Shown: positions 17,161 through 26,246, counted from the stretch's first letter. The stretch is DNA of 38,078 nt from Leuconostocaceae bacterium ESL0958 (GCA_029433265.1 JAQTHT010000014.1:1-38078), one strand, 5' to 3'. The notes: generated by a model not told the origin, from the letters alone. Translations and numbers: made by a program.

Positions 17161-17850
17161 ATGAGCCGGATTTTAATTGTAGAAGACGAAGAGAACTTGG
17201 CTAAGTTTGTCAGTTTAGAACTGGCCCACGAAGGCTATGAAGTGGAAACGGTCTTGAACGGTCGGGAAGGGCTGGAGAAAGCCCAGGAAAACGATTATGA
17301 TTTGATTTTGCTGGACCTGATGTTACCTGAATTGAATGGCTTCGAGGTGGCCCGTCGGCTGCGCGAAGACAAAAAAACGCCCATCATCATGATGACCGCT
17401 CGGGATTCCGTCATTGACCGGGTTTCTGGGTTAGACTATGGTGCCGATGATTATGTCGTGAAACCCTTTGCTATTGAAGAATTACTGGCTCGCGTCCGGT
17501 CCTTGTTGCGCCGCATTGAAATTGAGCAGGAGCCAGGTTCGGCTTCCCCGGCCATTATTAATTTCCAGAATTTGAAATTAGAAAAGGAAAACCGGATTGT
17601 TCGTCGGGACAACGAAGTCATCAATTTGACCAAGCGGGAGTACGATTTATTACTCATTCTGGTTGAAAACGTGAATGTCGTTCAGTCACGGGAAAAGCTA
17701 CTGAAGGAAGTTTGGGGCTTTGACACGCAAATTGAAACCAACGTGGTGGATGTCTATATCCGTTATTTGCGTAACAAACTGGATGACCCAGAATCCAAGA
17801 CTTCTTATATTCAAACAGTCCGTGGGACTGGCTATGTGATGCGGAGCTAA
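17161..17850 (+). CDS. OmpR/PhoB-family response regulator (ArlR/CovR-like)
   Basis: 229 residues. The receiver domain (1-120) has the acidic pair D9-E10, phospho-acceptor D52 in LLLDLMLP, T of MMTARD and K of VVKPF. The winged-helix DNA-binding domain (about 130-229) ends with ETNVVDVYIRYLRNKL and VRGTGYVMR. This C-terminal wording is characteristic of the ArlR/CovR (CsrR) group, which in staphylococci and streptococci controls surface proteins and virulence. Target genes here are unknown, though surface adhesins are an obvious guess given the group. It is six bases from the kinase gene. Confidence 0.93.
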   Translation: MSRILIVEDEENLAKFVSLELAHEGYEVETVLNGREGLEKAQENDYDLILLDLMLPELNGFEVARRLREDKKTPIIMMTARDSVIDRVSGLDYGADDYVVKPFAIEELLARVRSLLRRIEIEQEPGSASPAIINFQNLKLEKENRIVRRDNEVINLTKREYDLLLILVENVNVVQSREKLLKEVWGFDTQIETNVVDVYIRYLRNKLDDPESKTSYIQTVRGTGYVMRS

Positions 17851-17856
17851 TGGCAG

Positions 17857-18969
17857 ATGGCCAATGCTAGAGAAAAAAAGCGGACCAAGCCTGTCGTTTT
17901 ATCCATTCAAACTTGGTTAACCTTGGCCATGTTGGTTGGTTTTTTACTATTGCTGGCGGGGATGTTAGCTGTCTTTTCACTGTTGATGGGGCCGACCTTG
18001 CGTCAGGAAGTCATGGTGGCTATCGGCCATTATTGGTTCTATTTACTGATTGCTGCTTTGCTGTGGACAGCATTGCTTGCCTACATCACGGCGCAGACGT
18101 TGGTATCGCCAGTTAAACGCATTCAAAAAACGATGTTGGCCCTGGAAGCAGAGCCGTTGACGGAGAGTCGGGTGGACAATCTCTCTTTCGTCCAAGAACT
18201 GCGAGATGCCGGCTTGGTGTTGAACCAGACAATGGACCAGGTGCAAGCTCTGATTCATTCCCAGCAGGATTTCGTTTCGGATGTTTCCCATGAGTTACGG
18301 ACACCGGTGGCCATTGTCAAGGGGCACCTGGGCTTACTCAACCGCTGGGGAAAGGATGATCCGGCTGTACTGGCCGACTCCATCAACTCTTCTTTGGCGG
18401 AAATTAAGCGCATGGAAACCCTGGTCAACGAGATGCTGGCGTTGACGCGGGCGGAAAATCTGTCCGTGAATACCGAACCAGTCAGTACCCCGGTTATTTC
18501 GGTAGCCGAGCGGGTCTATCACGATTTTCAAATGATGCACCCTGAATTTTCCTGGGTCTTCGATAATGATTTAGACGGGGAAGCGACCATTGGCATCCGG
18601 CCGAACCACTTGGAACAGCTGTTAATTATCCTAATTGACAATGCCATTAAGTACTCCGCCGATCGCAAGGAAATCCACCTGGCCCTATCTTCGGCCGGGA
18701 CTTGGGTAGAATTAGGCGTACAAGATTTCGGTCAGGGTATCGCTTCAGAAGATTTGAACCGTGTCTTTGACCGCTTTTACCGAGTGGATAAAGCCCGGGT
18801 CCACCAGGCTGGTGGGAACGGATTGGGTTTGTCCATCGTTGAAAAAATGGTGGCAGCCTATGGCGGCCAGGTCCGGGTAGAATCTGCCCTGGGTTCTGGT
18901 TCTGTCTTCCGCCTCCGCTTCCAAACTGTCCGTACGGAGCAGACGGCAGCAATTGATCAAAGAGAATAA
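17857..18969 (+). CDS. Sensor histidine kinase (ArlS-like, lacking an extracellular sensor domain)
   Basis: 370 residues. Two transmembrane helices (about 20-45 and 60-83) are joined by only about 14 residues, so there is essentially no extracellular domain; ArlS and CovS have large ones. No clear HAMP domain is seen after the second helix. H145 in DVSHELRTP is the phosphorylated His. The ATPase motifs are N-box LIDNAIKYS, G1 DFGQGIA, F-box FDRFYR and G2 GNGLGLS. It should phosphorylate the adjacent regulator. The short loop suggests sensing within the membrane or through a partner protein. Confidence 0.92.
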   Translation: MANAREKKRTKPVVLSIQTWLTLAMLVGFLLLLAGMLAVFSLLMGPTLRQEVMVAIGHYWFYLLIAALLWTALLAYITAQTLVSPVKRIQKTMLALEAEPLTESRVDNLSFVQELRDAGLVLNQTMDQVQALIHSQQDFVSDVSHELRTPVAIVKGHLGLLNRWGKDDPAVLADSINSSLAEIKRMETLVNEMLALTRAENLSVNTEPVSTPVISVAERVYHDFQMMHPEFSWVFDNDLDGEATIGIRPNHLEQLLIILIDNAIKYSADRKEIHLALSSAGTWVELGVQDFGQGIASEDLNRVFDRFYRVDKARVHQAGGNGLGLSIVEKMVAAYGGQVRVESALGSGSVFRLRFQTVRTEQTAAIDQRE

Positions 18970-18970
18970 A

Positions 18971-19025
18971 AAAGGAAATCCCCCCATAAAGCTGACATTT
19001 GCTATAATGGTGGGGATTTCTTTTT
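18971..19025 (+). terminator. Terminator of the two-component operon, with the yidC promoter inside its loop
   Basis: Stem GAAATCCCC (18975-18983) with GGGGATTTC (19012-19020), extended by A/T pairs, and a T tail at 19021-19025. The loop is 28 bases and contains TGCTATAAT. Confidence 0.75.
19000..19008 (+). promoter_or_regulatory. Extended -10 promoter of yidC
   Basis: TGCTATAAT, within the terminator loop. Transcription would start near 19015, in the right arm, so the yidC transcript cannot form the terminator. The region where a -35 would sit is a run of Cs, so the extended -10 must carry the promoter. Confidence 0.65.
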
Positions 19026-19041
19026 GATTGGAGAATAACTT

Positions 19042-19971
19042 ATGAAACAGGTCAAGCGGTTAGCGACCACTTTCTTTATCATTTTTGATATTTATTTGTT
19101 TACGGGCGGCTACGGTTCAAATAGCCGTCTCTATCACACGATGGGCAAGCCCTTATCGGATATCATCAAAAACATTGCCGATGCGGTCGGAGGCCCCAAC
19201 GCAATTGGCTGGGCCATTATCATTTTGACGGCCATTATTCGGTTAATTCTGTTGCCCATTATGCTCTCGCAACAGTTTAATACCACTAGAAGCCAGGTGA
19301 AGATGCGCAAACTCAAGCCAGAATTGGACAAGGTCCAAGCAGCTGTGAAAAACGCTAAGACACAGCAGGAGCAGCAGGCAGCATCCATGGCCTCTATGTC
19401 CCTCTACCGGGAAAACAATATTTCCCTCACTGGTGGCATTTCCTGGTTAACGATGTTTATTCAGTTTCCCATCTTTTCAGGACTCTACATCGCCATTCGT
19501 TATACAGATGGTTTGAATACAGCCACCTTCTTTGGCTTGCGTCTGGCACATTCGCAAATCCTACTGGCGGCCATCGTCTTTGCGATTTACCTGTTGCAGG
19601 CTTACTTAGCCCAATTGCACATTCCGGCAGAACAAAAGAAGATGTCTGGTCCGATGCTATGGTTGTTGCCCGTGATGTTGGGTGGTACGTCGCTCTTTAC
19701 TTCCGGCGCCCTGGCCCTTTACTTCATCGTGGGGGGACTCTTCGCTTTGGTACAAGGATTGGTCAGCCACTTGTCCTATGCTAAGATTGAAGAAGAGGTT
19801 AACCGGACCTTCACACTGCAAAAGACAGCCGATGAACTGTTGCAGGGTGCACCAGCTGGTCCTGCACAACAAAACCGCGTTCGGCCTGAAGATTTACGAC
19901 CAAAGGATGTCACAGAAACAGCAAGCGAACAGCAAGCCGGCCGCAATGCGGGTAAGCAAAAGCGGCAGTAA
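19042..19971 (+). CDS. yidC: Membrane protein insertase YidC
   Basis: 309 residues. An N-terminal hydrophobic segment (about 7-22) is followed by the five-helix YidC core. The conserved hydrophilic-groove Arg is R67 in AIIRLILLP, and the family motifs QFPIF and GLYIAIR are present. The C-terminal tail is Gln/Lys-rich and basic, which helps ribosome contact. YidC inserts membrane proteins alone or with SecYEG. Firmicute YidC proteins usually have a lipobox with a Cys; here the matching site reads LFTGGYG without Cys, so lipid modification is not expected. The gene lies close to a SpoU methyltransferase and secG. Confidence 0.93.
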   Translation: MKQVKRLATTFFIIFDIYLFTGGYGSNSRLYHTMGKPLSDIIKNIADAVGGPNAIGWAIIILTAIIRLILLPIMLSQQFNTTRSQVKMRKLKPELDKVQAAVKNAKTQQEQQAASMASMSLYRENNISLTGGISWLTMFIQFPIFSGLYIAIRYTDGLNTATFFGLRLAHSQILLAAIVFAIYLLQAYLAQLHIPAEQKKMSGPMLWLLPVMLGGTSLFTSGALALYFIVGGLFALVQGLVSHLSYAKIEEEVNRTFTLQKTADELLQGAPAGPAQQNRVRPEDLRPKDVTETASEQQAGRNAGKQKRQ

Positions 19972-19997
19972 ACACTGTCGGAAAGAGAATAACCATT

Positions 19998-20771
19998 ATG
20001 GAAAGAATTTTATCGAAACAAAATGCTAAGGTGAAAGCCTGGGCTAAGTTGGCTACAAAAAAAGGCCGGCAGGAACAAAAAACCTATTTGCTAGATGGCT
20101 GGCACTTAGTAGAAGAGGCCATTAAGGCCGGCGCGAAATTCCATGCCATCATGGCCACGGCAGAACAAATGGCGGTTCATTTGCCGGATGTGCCCCATGG
20201 CGTGCCGGCCTTTGAAATTTCCCAGGAAGTGGCTAGTCATATTGCTGGTTCCAAAAATCCACAGGGAATCTTCGCAGAAGTGACGTTGCCAGAAAAGACC
20301 TTTGATCCCAGTTATGTGCACGATGGCCTATGGCTTTTCTTGGATGCCATTCAGGATCCGGGTAATGTCGGCACGCTCGTCCGGACAGCCGATGCGGCCG
20401 GCTTTAAAGGGGTTGTCTTGGGAACGGGAACGGCAGATGCTTATTCACCCAAAGTCCTGCGGGCCATGCAGGGCTCTAATTTCCATCTGGAGTTGTTAAC
20501 GGCTGATTTGCAAAGCTGGGTCGATGCTTTTGAAGATAACGATTTGCCCGTTTATGGTTCTGCTTTGGACGAAAGTGCACAGCCCTACCAGGAAATTCAC
20601 GGCCTGTCTGCCGGTGCCTTGATCGTCAGCAATGAAGGGCAGGGCATTGATCCAGCCTTAGCGGAGAAGACGACGGCCAATCTTTACATCCCATTAATTG
20701 GTGCCGCTGAATCGTTGAATGTGGCGGTTGCTGGCGGTATTTTGATGTTCCGACTGAGCCTTGGAAATTAA
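19998..20771 (+). CDS. SpoU/TrmH-family RNA 2'-O-methyltransferase
   Basis: 257 residues. The N-terminal substrate-binding domain (about 1-95) includes the SKQNAKVKAWAKLATKKGR start typical of rRNA-type SpoU enzymes. The SPOUT catalytic domain has motif 1 DPGNVGTLVRTADAAG (about 118-133), motif 2 IVSNEGQGI and motif 3 IPLIGAAESLNVAVAGGI. It should methylate a ribose 2'-OH of rRNA or tRNA in a dimer with a trefoil knot; the exact nucleotide cannot be told. The start is 26 bases after yidC. The secG promoter lies over its stop codon. Confidence 0.9.
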   Translation: MERILSKQNAKVKAWAKLATKKGRQEQKTYLLDGWHLVEEAIKAGAKFHAIMATAEQMAVHLPDVPHGVPAFEISQEVASHIAGSKNPQGIFAEVTLPEKTFDPSYVHDGLWLFLDAIQDPGNVGTLVRTADAAGFKGVVLGTGTADAYSPKVLRAMQGSNFHLELLTADLQSWVDAFEDNDLPVYGSALDESAQPYQEIHGLSAGALIVSNEGQGIDPALAEKTTANLYIPLIGAAESLNVAVAGGILMFRLSLGN

Positions 20772-20789
20772 GCAAATTTTTGCTATAAT
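20761..20789 (+). promoter_or_regulatory. Promoter of secG
   Basis: TTGGAA (20761-20766), 17 bases, TATAAT (20784-20789) with a TG extension. The -35 overlaps the last codons of the SpoU gene. The same -35/-10 pair and spacing occur at 10590-10618. Confidence 0.8.
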
Positions 20790-20822
20790 AAACTTCGTGA
20801 AACACAAGGGGAGGTATCCTTC

Positions 20823-21059
20823 GTGACGAATTTTCTAACGGGTGCGCTCTTGGTCGTCGGTTTCTTTATTATCGTGGCGGTCATGATGCAACCCAGCAAA
20901 CAGCAAGATGCGTTGTCAGCTTTGTCTGGGGGCGCCACTGATTTATTTACAGAACGCAAATCACGCGGTTTCGAGGCGGTCATGCGCCGCGTCACGGTCG
21001 TCTTGGGTGGACTTTGGTTTGTCATTGCCATCGTCTTGATGTACCTCGCCGCACATTAA
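20823..21059 (+). CDS. secG: Preprotein translocase subunit SecG
   Basis: 78 residues from a GTG start with GGGGAGG eight bases upstream. Two transmembrane helices (about 5-22 and 55-76) flank the conserved cytosolic loop MMQPSKQQDALSALSGG and TDLF. SecG assists SecYEG-SecA preprotein export. It is followed by a terminator and then rnr and smpB, the standard neighbours of secG in Firmicutes. Confidence 0.92.
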   Translation: MTNFLTGALLVVGFFIIVAVMMQPSKQQDALSALSGGATDLFTERKSRGFEAVMRRVTVVLGGLWFVIAIVLMYLAAH

Positions 21060-21067
21060 TTTACTTT

Positions 21068-21099
21068 GGTCAGTTTACTTTTTTGTAGACTGATTTTTT
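21068..21099 (+). terminator. Terminator after secG
   Basis: A 9-bp stem (21070-21078 with 21085-21093, one G-U), six-T loop and six Ts. Confidence 0.75.
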
Positions 21100-21132
21100 A
21101 TTATCTAATTTTAGGAGTTTTGAAAAAACGTA

Positions 21133-23538
21133 ATGCAAGCAGAACAATTAACAGCACAATTACAGGGCTTTTTAAAGGCCAATGCGCAGCAGTCCTTTTC
21201 GGCGCAACGCCTAGCAGAAGGCCTGAGGATGGACGATGAACAAGGCTTTCGTCGGGTCGTTGGCGCTTTGGAAGGGCTGGTCAAAAAGAAGACGGCTGCC
21301 AAAAATGAGGCGGGCGAATACCGCTATGTTGATCCGAATGGGGACGTGATTGGCGAATTTAAGGCCAATGATAAGGGCTTCGGCTTTGTCCGTTATGATG
21401 AAAACGCCCTCGATTACTTTATTAGTCCAGATAATACCCAACAGGCCATGCAGGGAGACACCGTTCAGGTGGCCATGGTACGGCCTGCACAGTCGGAAGA
21501 CCGCGGTCCTGAAGGAAAAGTGGTGGCAATTATCGACCATGCTTACCAGCGTTTGGTGGGGATTTTCACGGCCGATTCACAACAAAAAGGCGCGCTGGGT
21601 CAAATTCGCTTGAATGACAAGAAAGCGGGCGTCTATCAGGTGCTGGTCACCGACGTTGCGGATGATCTGACGCTACACGACGGCCAGGTTGTGGTGGCGA
21701 CGGTCAGTCGCTTTGCGGATGCGGTCCATCCCAAGCAGCTCTTGGTCAAGGTAACGCAAATTTTGGGTTATGAGAACGAGCCCGGTATGGACATCATGCA
21801 GATTGTCGAAAATAAAAAGGTGCCGAACCAGTTCCCAGACGATGTGCTAGCAGAAGCTGATGGGATTCCAAGTAGCGTTAGTGAAGCTGATTTTGCTGGC
21901 CGGGAAGACCTAACGGAGCAGCCCTTGGTCACCATTGATGGTGCCGATACCAAGGACATTGATGATGCTGTGGTCGTCTGGAAAAAGAAGAATGGCCATT
22001 TCCATTTAGGGGTCCACATTGCTGATGTCTCCCACTATGTTCGCCCGGGGACGGCCATTGATCGAGAAGCCTATGAACGGGGAACGTCCGTTTATTTGAC
22101 GGACCGGGTTATTCCCATGTTGCCGCAAAAGCTGTCCAATGGGATTGCGTCCTTGAATCCGGATGTTTTGCGGCTGGCGATGTCTGTGGAAATGGACATC
22201 GACCAGACTGGCCGTGTCGTGCAGTCGCATATTCATCCCTCTGTCATTCGCTCCCATGCCCGCATGACTTATGATGCGGTGAACGCCATTCTGGCGGATG
22301 ATCCTAGGACCAAGGCCCAGTACGAGGCGTTGACGCCGATGTTTCAGGAGATGGGCGAGTTACACAATATCCTTTACAAGATGCGGGCTGATCGTGGTGC
22401 CATCGAGTTTGATACGCCGGAAGCCAACATTGTCGTGGATGAAAATGGGAAAGCCATTGATGTGTTGGTCCGTGAACGGGGCACTGCAGAAAGGATGATT
22501 GAATCCTTTATGTTGGCAGCCAATGAAACAGTCGCTGAACACTTTGACCAGTTAAAGGTGCCTTTCCTTTATCGGATTCACGAAATGCCGGACGAAGAGC
22601 GGGCCCAGTCCTTCTTTGAATTTGCCAAAACCTTAGGCTACCCTGTCCAGGGCGATCCTGCCAACGTCACGCCCGCTATGCTACAAAATCTGATGGCCCG
22701 GACCAAGGATGATCCTGCCGAACAAATGATTTCGACCATGATGTTACGGGCGATGAAGCAGGCAAAGTATTCGCCGGAACCTTTGGGGCACTTCGGTCTC
22801 GGCGCCGAGTACTACACCCACTTTACTTCGCCTATTCGCCGTTATCCCGATTTGATGGTCCACCGCTTGATTAAGTGGTACGCCGATAACGGAACAGATG
22901 TCGCTGCGCAGGAAAAATATGCGTCGCAGTTGGGTCAAGTTGGAGAAGATACCTCTAACAAGGAACGCCGGGCCGTCGATACGGAACGCTTAGTGGATGC
23001 TATGAAGAAAGCCGAATATATGGAAGATAAGGTCGGCATGGTCTATGACGGCGTGGTGAATGCCGCACTAAAATTTGGCCTCTTCGTATCCTTGGACAAC
23101 ACGGTCGAAGGCCTGGTCCACATTTCTAATATGACGGATGACCACTACCAGTATGATGACAAGCATGCGGCCCTGATTGGCCGTTCCAAGCACCATATTT
23201 TCCAAATTGGACAAAAAGTCAAAGTCAAGGTGATTCGAGTCAATAAGGACGAATCGACCGTAGACTTTCTGTTAGTTGATCCTGAGGCCGCACCAACGAC
23301 TGACATTCGACTACCACAGCCAAGCCAAGGCAAGTTCGGTCGGGGAAATGGTCATGGTAAAGGCAGGGGCCAAGGAAAGGGAAATGCTCGGCAGCACAGC
23401 AATGGTCAAAAGCAAGGAAGCGGACCGCAGCACAGGCAACAAGCAGCTAGTCCCGCCAAGCCACAAGCCGCTGCTGGTCAGCGGGCAAAGCAAAGGCGGG
23501 GCCGTCCCGCTCCAGCAAATCGGGCTAAGCGCCGTTAA
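21133..23538 (+). CDS. rnr: Ribonuclease R
   Basis: 801 residues. Domain order is an N-terminal winged helix (about 1-65), two cold-shock domains (about 70-220), the RNB catalytic domain with the Asp cluster DGADTKDIDDA (about 269-279), an S1 domain (about 635-715) and a basic tail. RNase R is a processive 3'-5' exonuclease that can open structured RNA and works with SmpB-tmRNA in nonstop mRNA decay. The last 75 or so residues are a low-complexity tail rich in Gly, Gln, Lys and Arg. The start codon is the first ATG after an in-frame stop; AGGAG is 15 bases upstream, an unusually long gap. It is followed by smpB, 29 bases on. Confidence 0.95.
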   Translation: MQAEQLTAQLQGFLKANAQQSFSAQRLAEGLRMDDEQGFRRVVGALEGLVKKKTAAKNEAGEYRYVDPNGDVIGEFKANDKGFGFVRYDENALDYFISPDNTQQAMQGDTVQVAMVRPAQSEDRGPEGKVVAIIDHAYQRLVGIFTADSQQKGALGQIRLNDKKAGVYQVLVTDVADDLTLHDGQVVVATVSRFADAVHPKQLLVKVTQILGYENEPGMDIMQIVENKKVPNQFPDDVLAEADGIPSSVSEADFAGREDLTEQPLVTIDGADTKDIDDAVVVWKKKNGHFHLGVHIADVSHYVRPGTAIDREAYERGTSVYLTDRVIPMLPQKLSNGIASLNPDVLRLAMSVEMDIDQTGRVVQSHIHPSVIRSHARMTYDAVNAILADDPRTKAQYEALTPMFQEMGELHNILYKMRADRGAIEFDTPEANIVVDENGKAIDVLVRERGTAERMIESFMLAANETVAEHFDQLKVPFLYRIHEMPDEERAQSFFEFAKTLGYPVQGDPANVTPAMLQNLMARTKDDPAEQMISTMMLRAMKQAKYSPEPLGHFGLGAEYYTHFTSPIRRYPDLMVHRLIKWYADNGTDVAAQEKYASQLGQVGEDTSNKERRAVDTERLVDAMKKAEYMEDKVGMVYDGVVNAALKFGLFVSLDNTVEGLVHISNMTDDHYQYDDKHAALIGRSKHHIFQIGQKVKVKVIRVNKDESTVDFLLVDPEAAPTTDIRLPQPSQGKFGRGNGHGKGRGQGKGNARQHSNGQKQGSGPQHRQQAASPAKPQAAAGQRAKQRRGRPAPANRAKRR

Positions 23539-23567
23539 GCAACAGGACGGAAAGGAGCTAGAGGCGC

Positions 23568-24035
23568 ATGGTGAAAAAACAACAAGCACAACAGGCGCAA
23601 CCGCTGGCACAAAACCGTAAGGCCCGCTTTAATTACGCCATTGAAGAAACTTTTGAAGCAGGGCTGGCATTGACGGGTACGGAAATTAAATCGGTACGGG
23701 CCGGTCAAATCACTATCGGGGATGGATTTGTGACCATCCACGATGGTCGGGCCATTTTAACCAATGTTCACATTGCAGCTTATGCGCAGGGCAACCAATT
23801 TAATGTGGACCCGGTCAGGGACCGGCAACTTCTCCTGCATAAAAAGCAAATTCGCCATTTGAATGTTGTGGTAAAAGAAGCGGGAGTGACAATTGTCCCC
23901 TTAAAGGTCTATTTGAAACACGGCTATGCCAAGGTCTTAATTGGGGTCGGTCGGGGAAAGAAACAATACGACAAGCGCCAAGCGATTAAAAAAAGAGACC
24001 AGGAACGCGAGCTGGGTCGCCAGTTCAAAAAATGA
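23568..24035 (+). CDS. smpB: tmRNA-binding protein SmpB
   Basis: 155 residues, the usual length. Family motifs are the [20 protein letters not shown] start, TGTEIKS, AHIxxY-like [10 protein letters not shown], the [12 protein letters not shown] segment and the basic C-terminus [14 protein letters not shown]. SmpB delivers tmRNA to stalled ribosomes. The gene is paired with rnr, as in most Firmicutes. No tmRNA gene is seen next to it. Confidence 0.96.
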   Translation: MVKKQQAQQAQPLAQNRKARFNYAIEETFEAGLALTGTEIKSVRAGQITIGDGFVTIHDGRAILTNVHIAAYAQGNQFNVDPVRDRQLLLHKKQIRHLNVVVKEAGVTIVPLKVYLKHGYAKVLIGVGRGKKQYDKRQAIKKRDQERELGRQFKK

Positions 24036-24056
24036 GTCGCCGAAAGGCGCTTTTTT
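24036..24056 (+). terminator. Weak terminator after smpB
   Basis: CGCC-GAAA-GGCG stem with a GNRA loop and six Ts, directly after the stop codon. The stem is short. Confidence 0.55.
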
Positions 24057-24114
24057 GTTAGCATTGGACTGGTTGCACTAGGATTAGCCTTGAAAAAGGC
24101 GACGGGCGCACTAG

Positions 24115-24143
24115 TTGACCCAAGGACAAAAGTTGACTATACT
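24115..24143 (+). promoter_or_regulatory. Promoter of rny
   Basis: TTGACC (24115-24120), 17 bases, TATACT (24138-24143). The heptamer GCACTAG occurs at 24075-24081 and again at 24108-24114, just before the -35. Confidence 0.8.
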
Positions 24144-24190
24144 AAAAGAGTGAACCAGTACGGTTTACAAGCTGAAAGGAAGAATTACTT

Positions 24191-25747
24191 ATGGGTATGT
24201 TAATCATTTCAGCACTCTTTGCTCTTGGAATTGGTTTAGCTGGTGGCTATTATGGACACAAGCGGCAAGAAGATGCCCGTGTGGATAGCGCTAAACAAAG
24301 AGCAGCAAACATTTTAAAACAAGCGACTGACGAGGCTAACAGCACGGTGCGAGCCGCGGAGATTGATGCCAAGGATTTGGCTCAAAAATATCGCGCGGAA
24401 GTCGACCGGTCCTTGGCCGACCGTCAGCAGCAGGTCCAAAACAGTGAAAGTCGGCTGCAGGACCGCATTGATACTTTAGATCAGAAGGATGCTACGCTGA
24501 ACCAGCGGGATGCTTCGTTGATTAAAAAAGAGAATCAGGTTCAGCAACGATTGGATGAAGCAAGTCGCAAGGCAGATTTAGCGGCAGAGACGTTGCAGGC
24601 ACAAGCGGACAAGCTCGAAGAGATTGCCCAATTGAACCAGGAAGAAGCGCAGGCTCGTGTCTTAGCGGAAGCCAAGGCTGACTTAGAACAGGAACGGGCC
24701 GCCCTTATTCAAGAGTATGAAACAGATGCCAAGAATGAGGGGGCCCGTCGGGCTCGTGATATTGTGGTGGAAGCGGTACAACGCTCTGCTGCGGACACGG
24801 TTTCTGATATTACTGTTTCGGTCGTGAACTTGCCTAGCGAAGAGATGAAGGGCCGGATTATTGGTCGCGAAGGCCGTAATATTCGAACTATCGAAGCACT
24901 GACTGGGATTGATTTGATTATTGATGATACACCAGAGTCAGTGGTCTTGTCTGGTTTTGACCCCCTTCGTCGGGAAATTGCAAAAAATGCGCTAGAAGCG
25001 CTGATTGCGGATGGCCGGATTAATCCAGCCAAAATTGAAGAGGCGGTCGAAAAAGCCCGCCGTCAGATGGACGAGAATGTCCGTCAAAAGGGAGAATCCG
25101 CCGTCTTTGAACTTGGTTTGCGGGGTGTTCACCCAGAGCTGATCAAGTTAATCGGTCGGATGAATTATCGGACATCATACGGACAAAACGTCTTGCAGCA
25201 CTCAATTGAAGTGGCCAAGTTGGTCGGTGTGATGGCCGCAGAATTTAAAATGGATGTTGCCCAGGCAAAGCGTGCTGGTCTTTTGCACGATATTGGGAAA
25301 GCAGTGGATGCGGAAGTTGAAGGTTCTCACGTAGAACTGGGCGTTCGTTTGGCTGAAAAGTACCAAGAAAAACCGGTGATTGTCAATGCCATTGCCGCCC
25401 ACCACGGTGATGTTGAGGCGATTTCACCTTTGGCCGAACTGGTGCAAGCAGGGGATGCCATTTCCGCTGCAAGACCCGGCGCTCGGTCCGAGTCATTAGA
25501 AAATTATGTACAGCGTCTCAAAGACTTAGAACAGTTAGCGGACGGTTACCAAGGGGTTAAGACAGCTTATGCGATTCAAGCTGGTCGTGAAATCCGGGTG
25601 GTTGTCGAACCAACGGAAGTCACGGATATTAAGGCTACGGTGTTGGCCCATGATATTAAACAGGCTGTTGAAGAACAGTTGGAATATCCTGGCCACGTCA
25701 AGGTAACGGTTGTACGGGAAACAAGAGCAGTTGACTATGCTCGCTAA
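24191..25747 (+). CDS. rny: Ribonuclease Y
   Basis: 518 residues, the usual length. One N-terminal transmembrane helix (about 3-21) anchors the protein, followed by a long coiled coil (about 25-200), a KH RNA-binding domain ([14 protein letters not shown], about 220-233) and an HD domain with LLHDIGK (about 364-370). RNase Y is the main membrane-bound endoribonuclease that starts mRNA decay in many Firmicutes. It has its own promoter and terminator. Confidence 0.96.
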   Translation: MGMLIISALFALGIGLAGGYYGHKRQEDARVDSAKQRAANILKQATDEANSTVRAAEIDAKDLAQKYRAEVDRSLADRQQQVQNSESRLQDRIDTLDQKDATLNQRDASLIKKENQVQQRLDEASRKADLAAETLQAQADKLEEIAQLNQEEAQARVLAEAKADLEQERAALIQEYETDAKNEGARRARDIVVEAVQRSAADTVSDITVSVVNLPSEEMKGRIIGREGRNIRTIEALTGIDLIIDDTPESVVLSGFDPLRREIAKNALEALIADGRINPAKIEEAVEKARRQMDENVRQKGESAVFELGLRGVHPELIKLIGRMNYRTSYGQNVLQHSIEVAKLVGVMAAEFKMDVAQAKRAGLLHDIGKAVDAEVEGSHVELGVRLAEKYQEKPVIVNAIAAHHGDVEAISPLAELVQAGDAISAARPGARSESLENYVQRLKDLEQLADGYQGVKTAYAIQAGREIRVVVEPTEVTDIKATVLAHDIKQAVEEQLEYPGHVKVTVVRETRAVDYAR

Positions 25748-25748
25748 G

Positions 25749-25774
25749 AAAAAGCCTCGCATGAGGCTTTTTTT
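25749..25774 (+). terminator. Terminator of rny
   Basis: A 10-bp stem, AAAAAGCCTC with GAGGCTTTTT, GCAT loop, and T tract. Confidence 0.88.
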
Positions 25775-25810
25775 CATTTCCAGGGCTTTTCTGCTTTTAT
25801 TTTTAATCTT

Positions 25811-25819
25811 TGTTATAAT
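25811..25819 (+). promoter_or_regulatory. Extended -10 promoter of the DUF948/YtxH pair
   Basis: TGTTATAAT. The -35 (about 25791-25796) is weak. Confidence 0.6.
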
Positions 25820-25859
25820 GTATCCTGAATGAATAAGTTGCAAAAATAAGGAGGGTCGT

Positions 25860-26243
25860 ATGACCGTAGGACAACTGTCTTTTTTGATTTTCGCACTGGC
25901 ATTCTTGCTCTTGGTCGCCTTTATTGGCATTTTCTTGTTGCGCTTAACGCGGTCATTGACGGTGCTCACGGACGACTTAGATACGATTGCTCGTTCTTCC
26001 AATGAACTGTTAGCGAACACCAATATTTTGGTGGATGATGTTAATGACAAGATGGCAACGCTGGACGTGACGGTTCAGGCAGTTGCGGACCTGTCCAAGA
26101 CAGTGTCGGGGATGAATGATTCTGCTCAAAAGGCTGGTCAATCATTCTCAAAGTTTGGGGCGGTCTCAAAGACCGGGGCCGGCTTTGTGCTGTCCCGTTT
26201 AGCCAAGCCTTTTAGTAAAAAGAAGCAGAAAAAGAGGAAGTAA
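25860..26243 (+). CDS. DUF948-like membrane protein
   Basis: 127 residues. One N-terminal transmembrane helix (about 7-27) is followed by an amphipathic, coiled-coil-like region with Asn/Asp-rich heptads (about 30-95) and a very basic tail (KKKQKKRK). This layout matches DUF948 proteins of Bacilli, which sit next to a YtxH gene exactly as here. Function is unknown; a general-stress or envelope role is suggested by the pairing in other Bacilli. AGGAGGG lies shortly before ATG, and the next gene starts three bases after the stop. Confidence 0.82.
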   Translation: MTVGQLSFLIFALAFLLLVAFIGIFLLRLTRSLTVLTDDLDTIARSSNELLANTNILVDDVNDKMATLDVTVQAVADLSKTVSGMNDSAQKAGQSFSKFGAVSKTGAGFVLSRLAKPFSKKKQKKRK

Positions 26244-26246
26244 TTC

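Noticed and set aside
24075-24114. GCACTAG direct repeats as an operator before rny
   Set aside because: Only seven bases repeated twice, and no known regulator site; too weak to claim.
24036-24190. A tmRNA gene next to smpB
   Set aside because: No tRNA-like ends or tag reading frame are present; the region holds a small terminator and the rny promoter.
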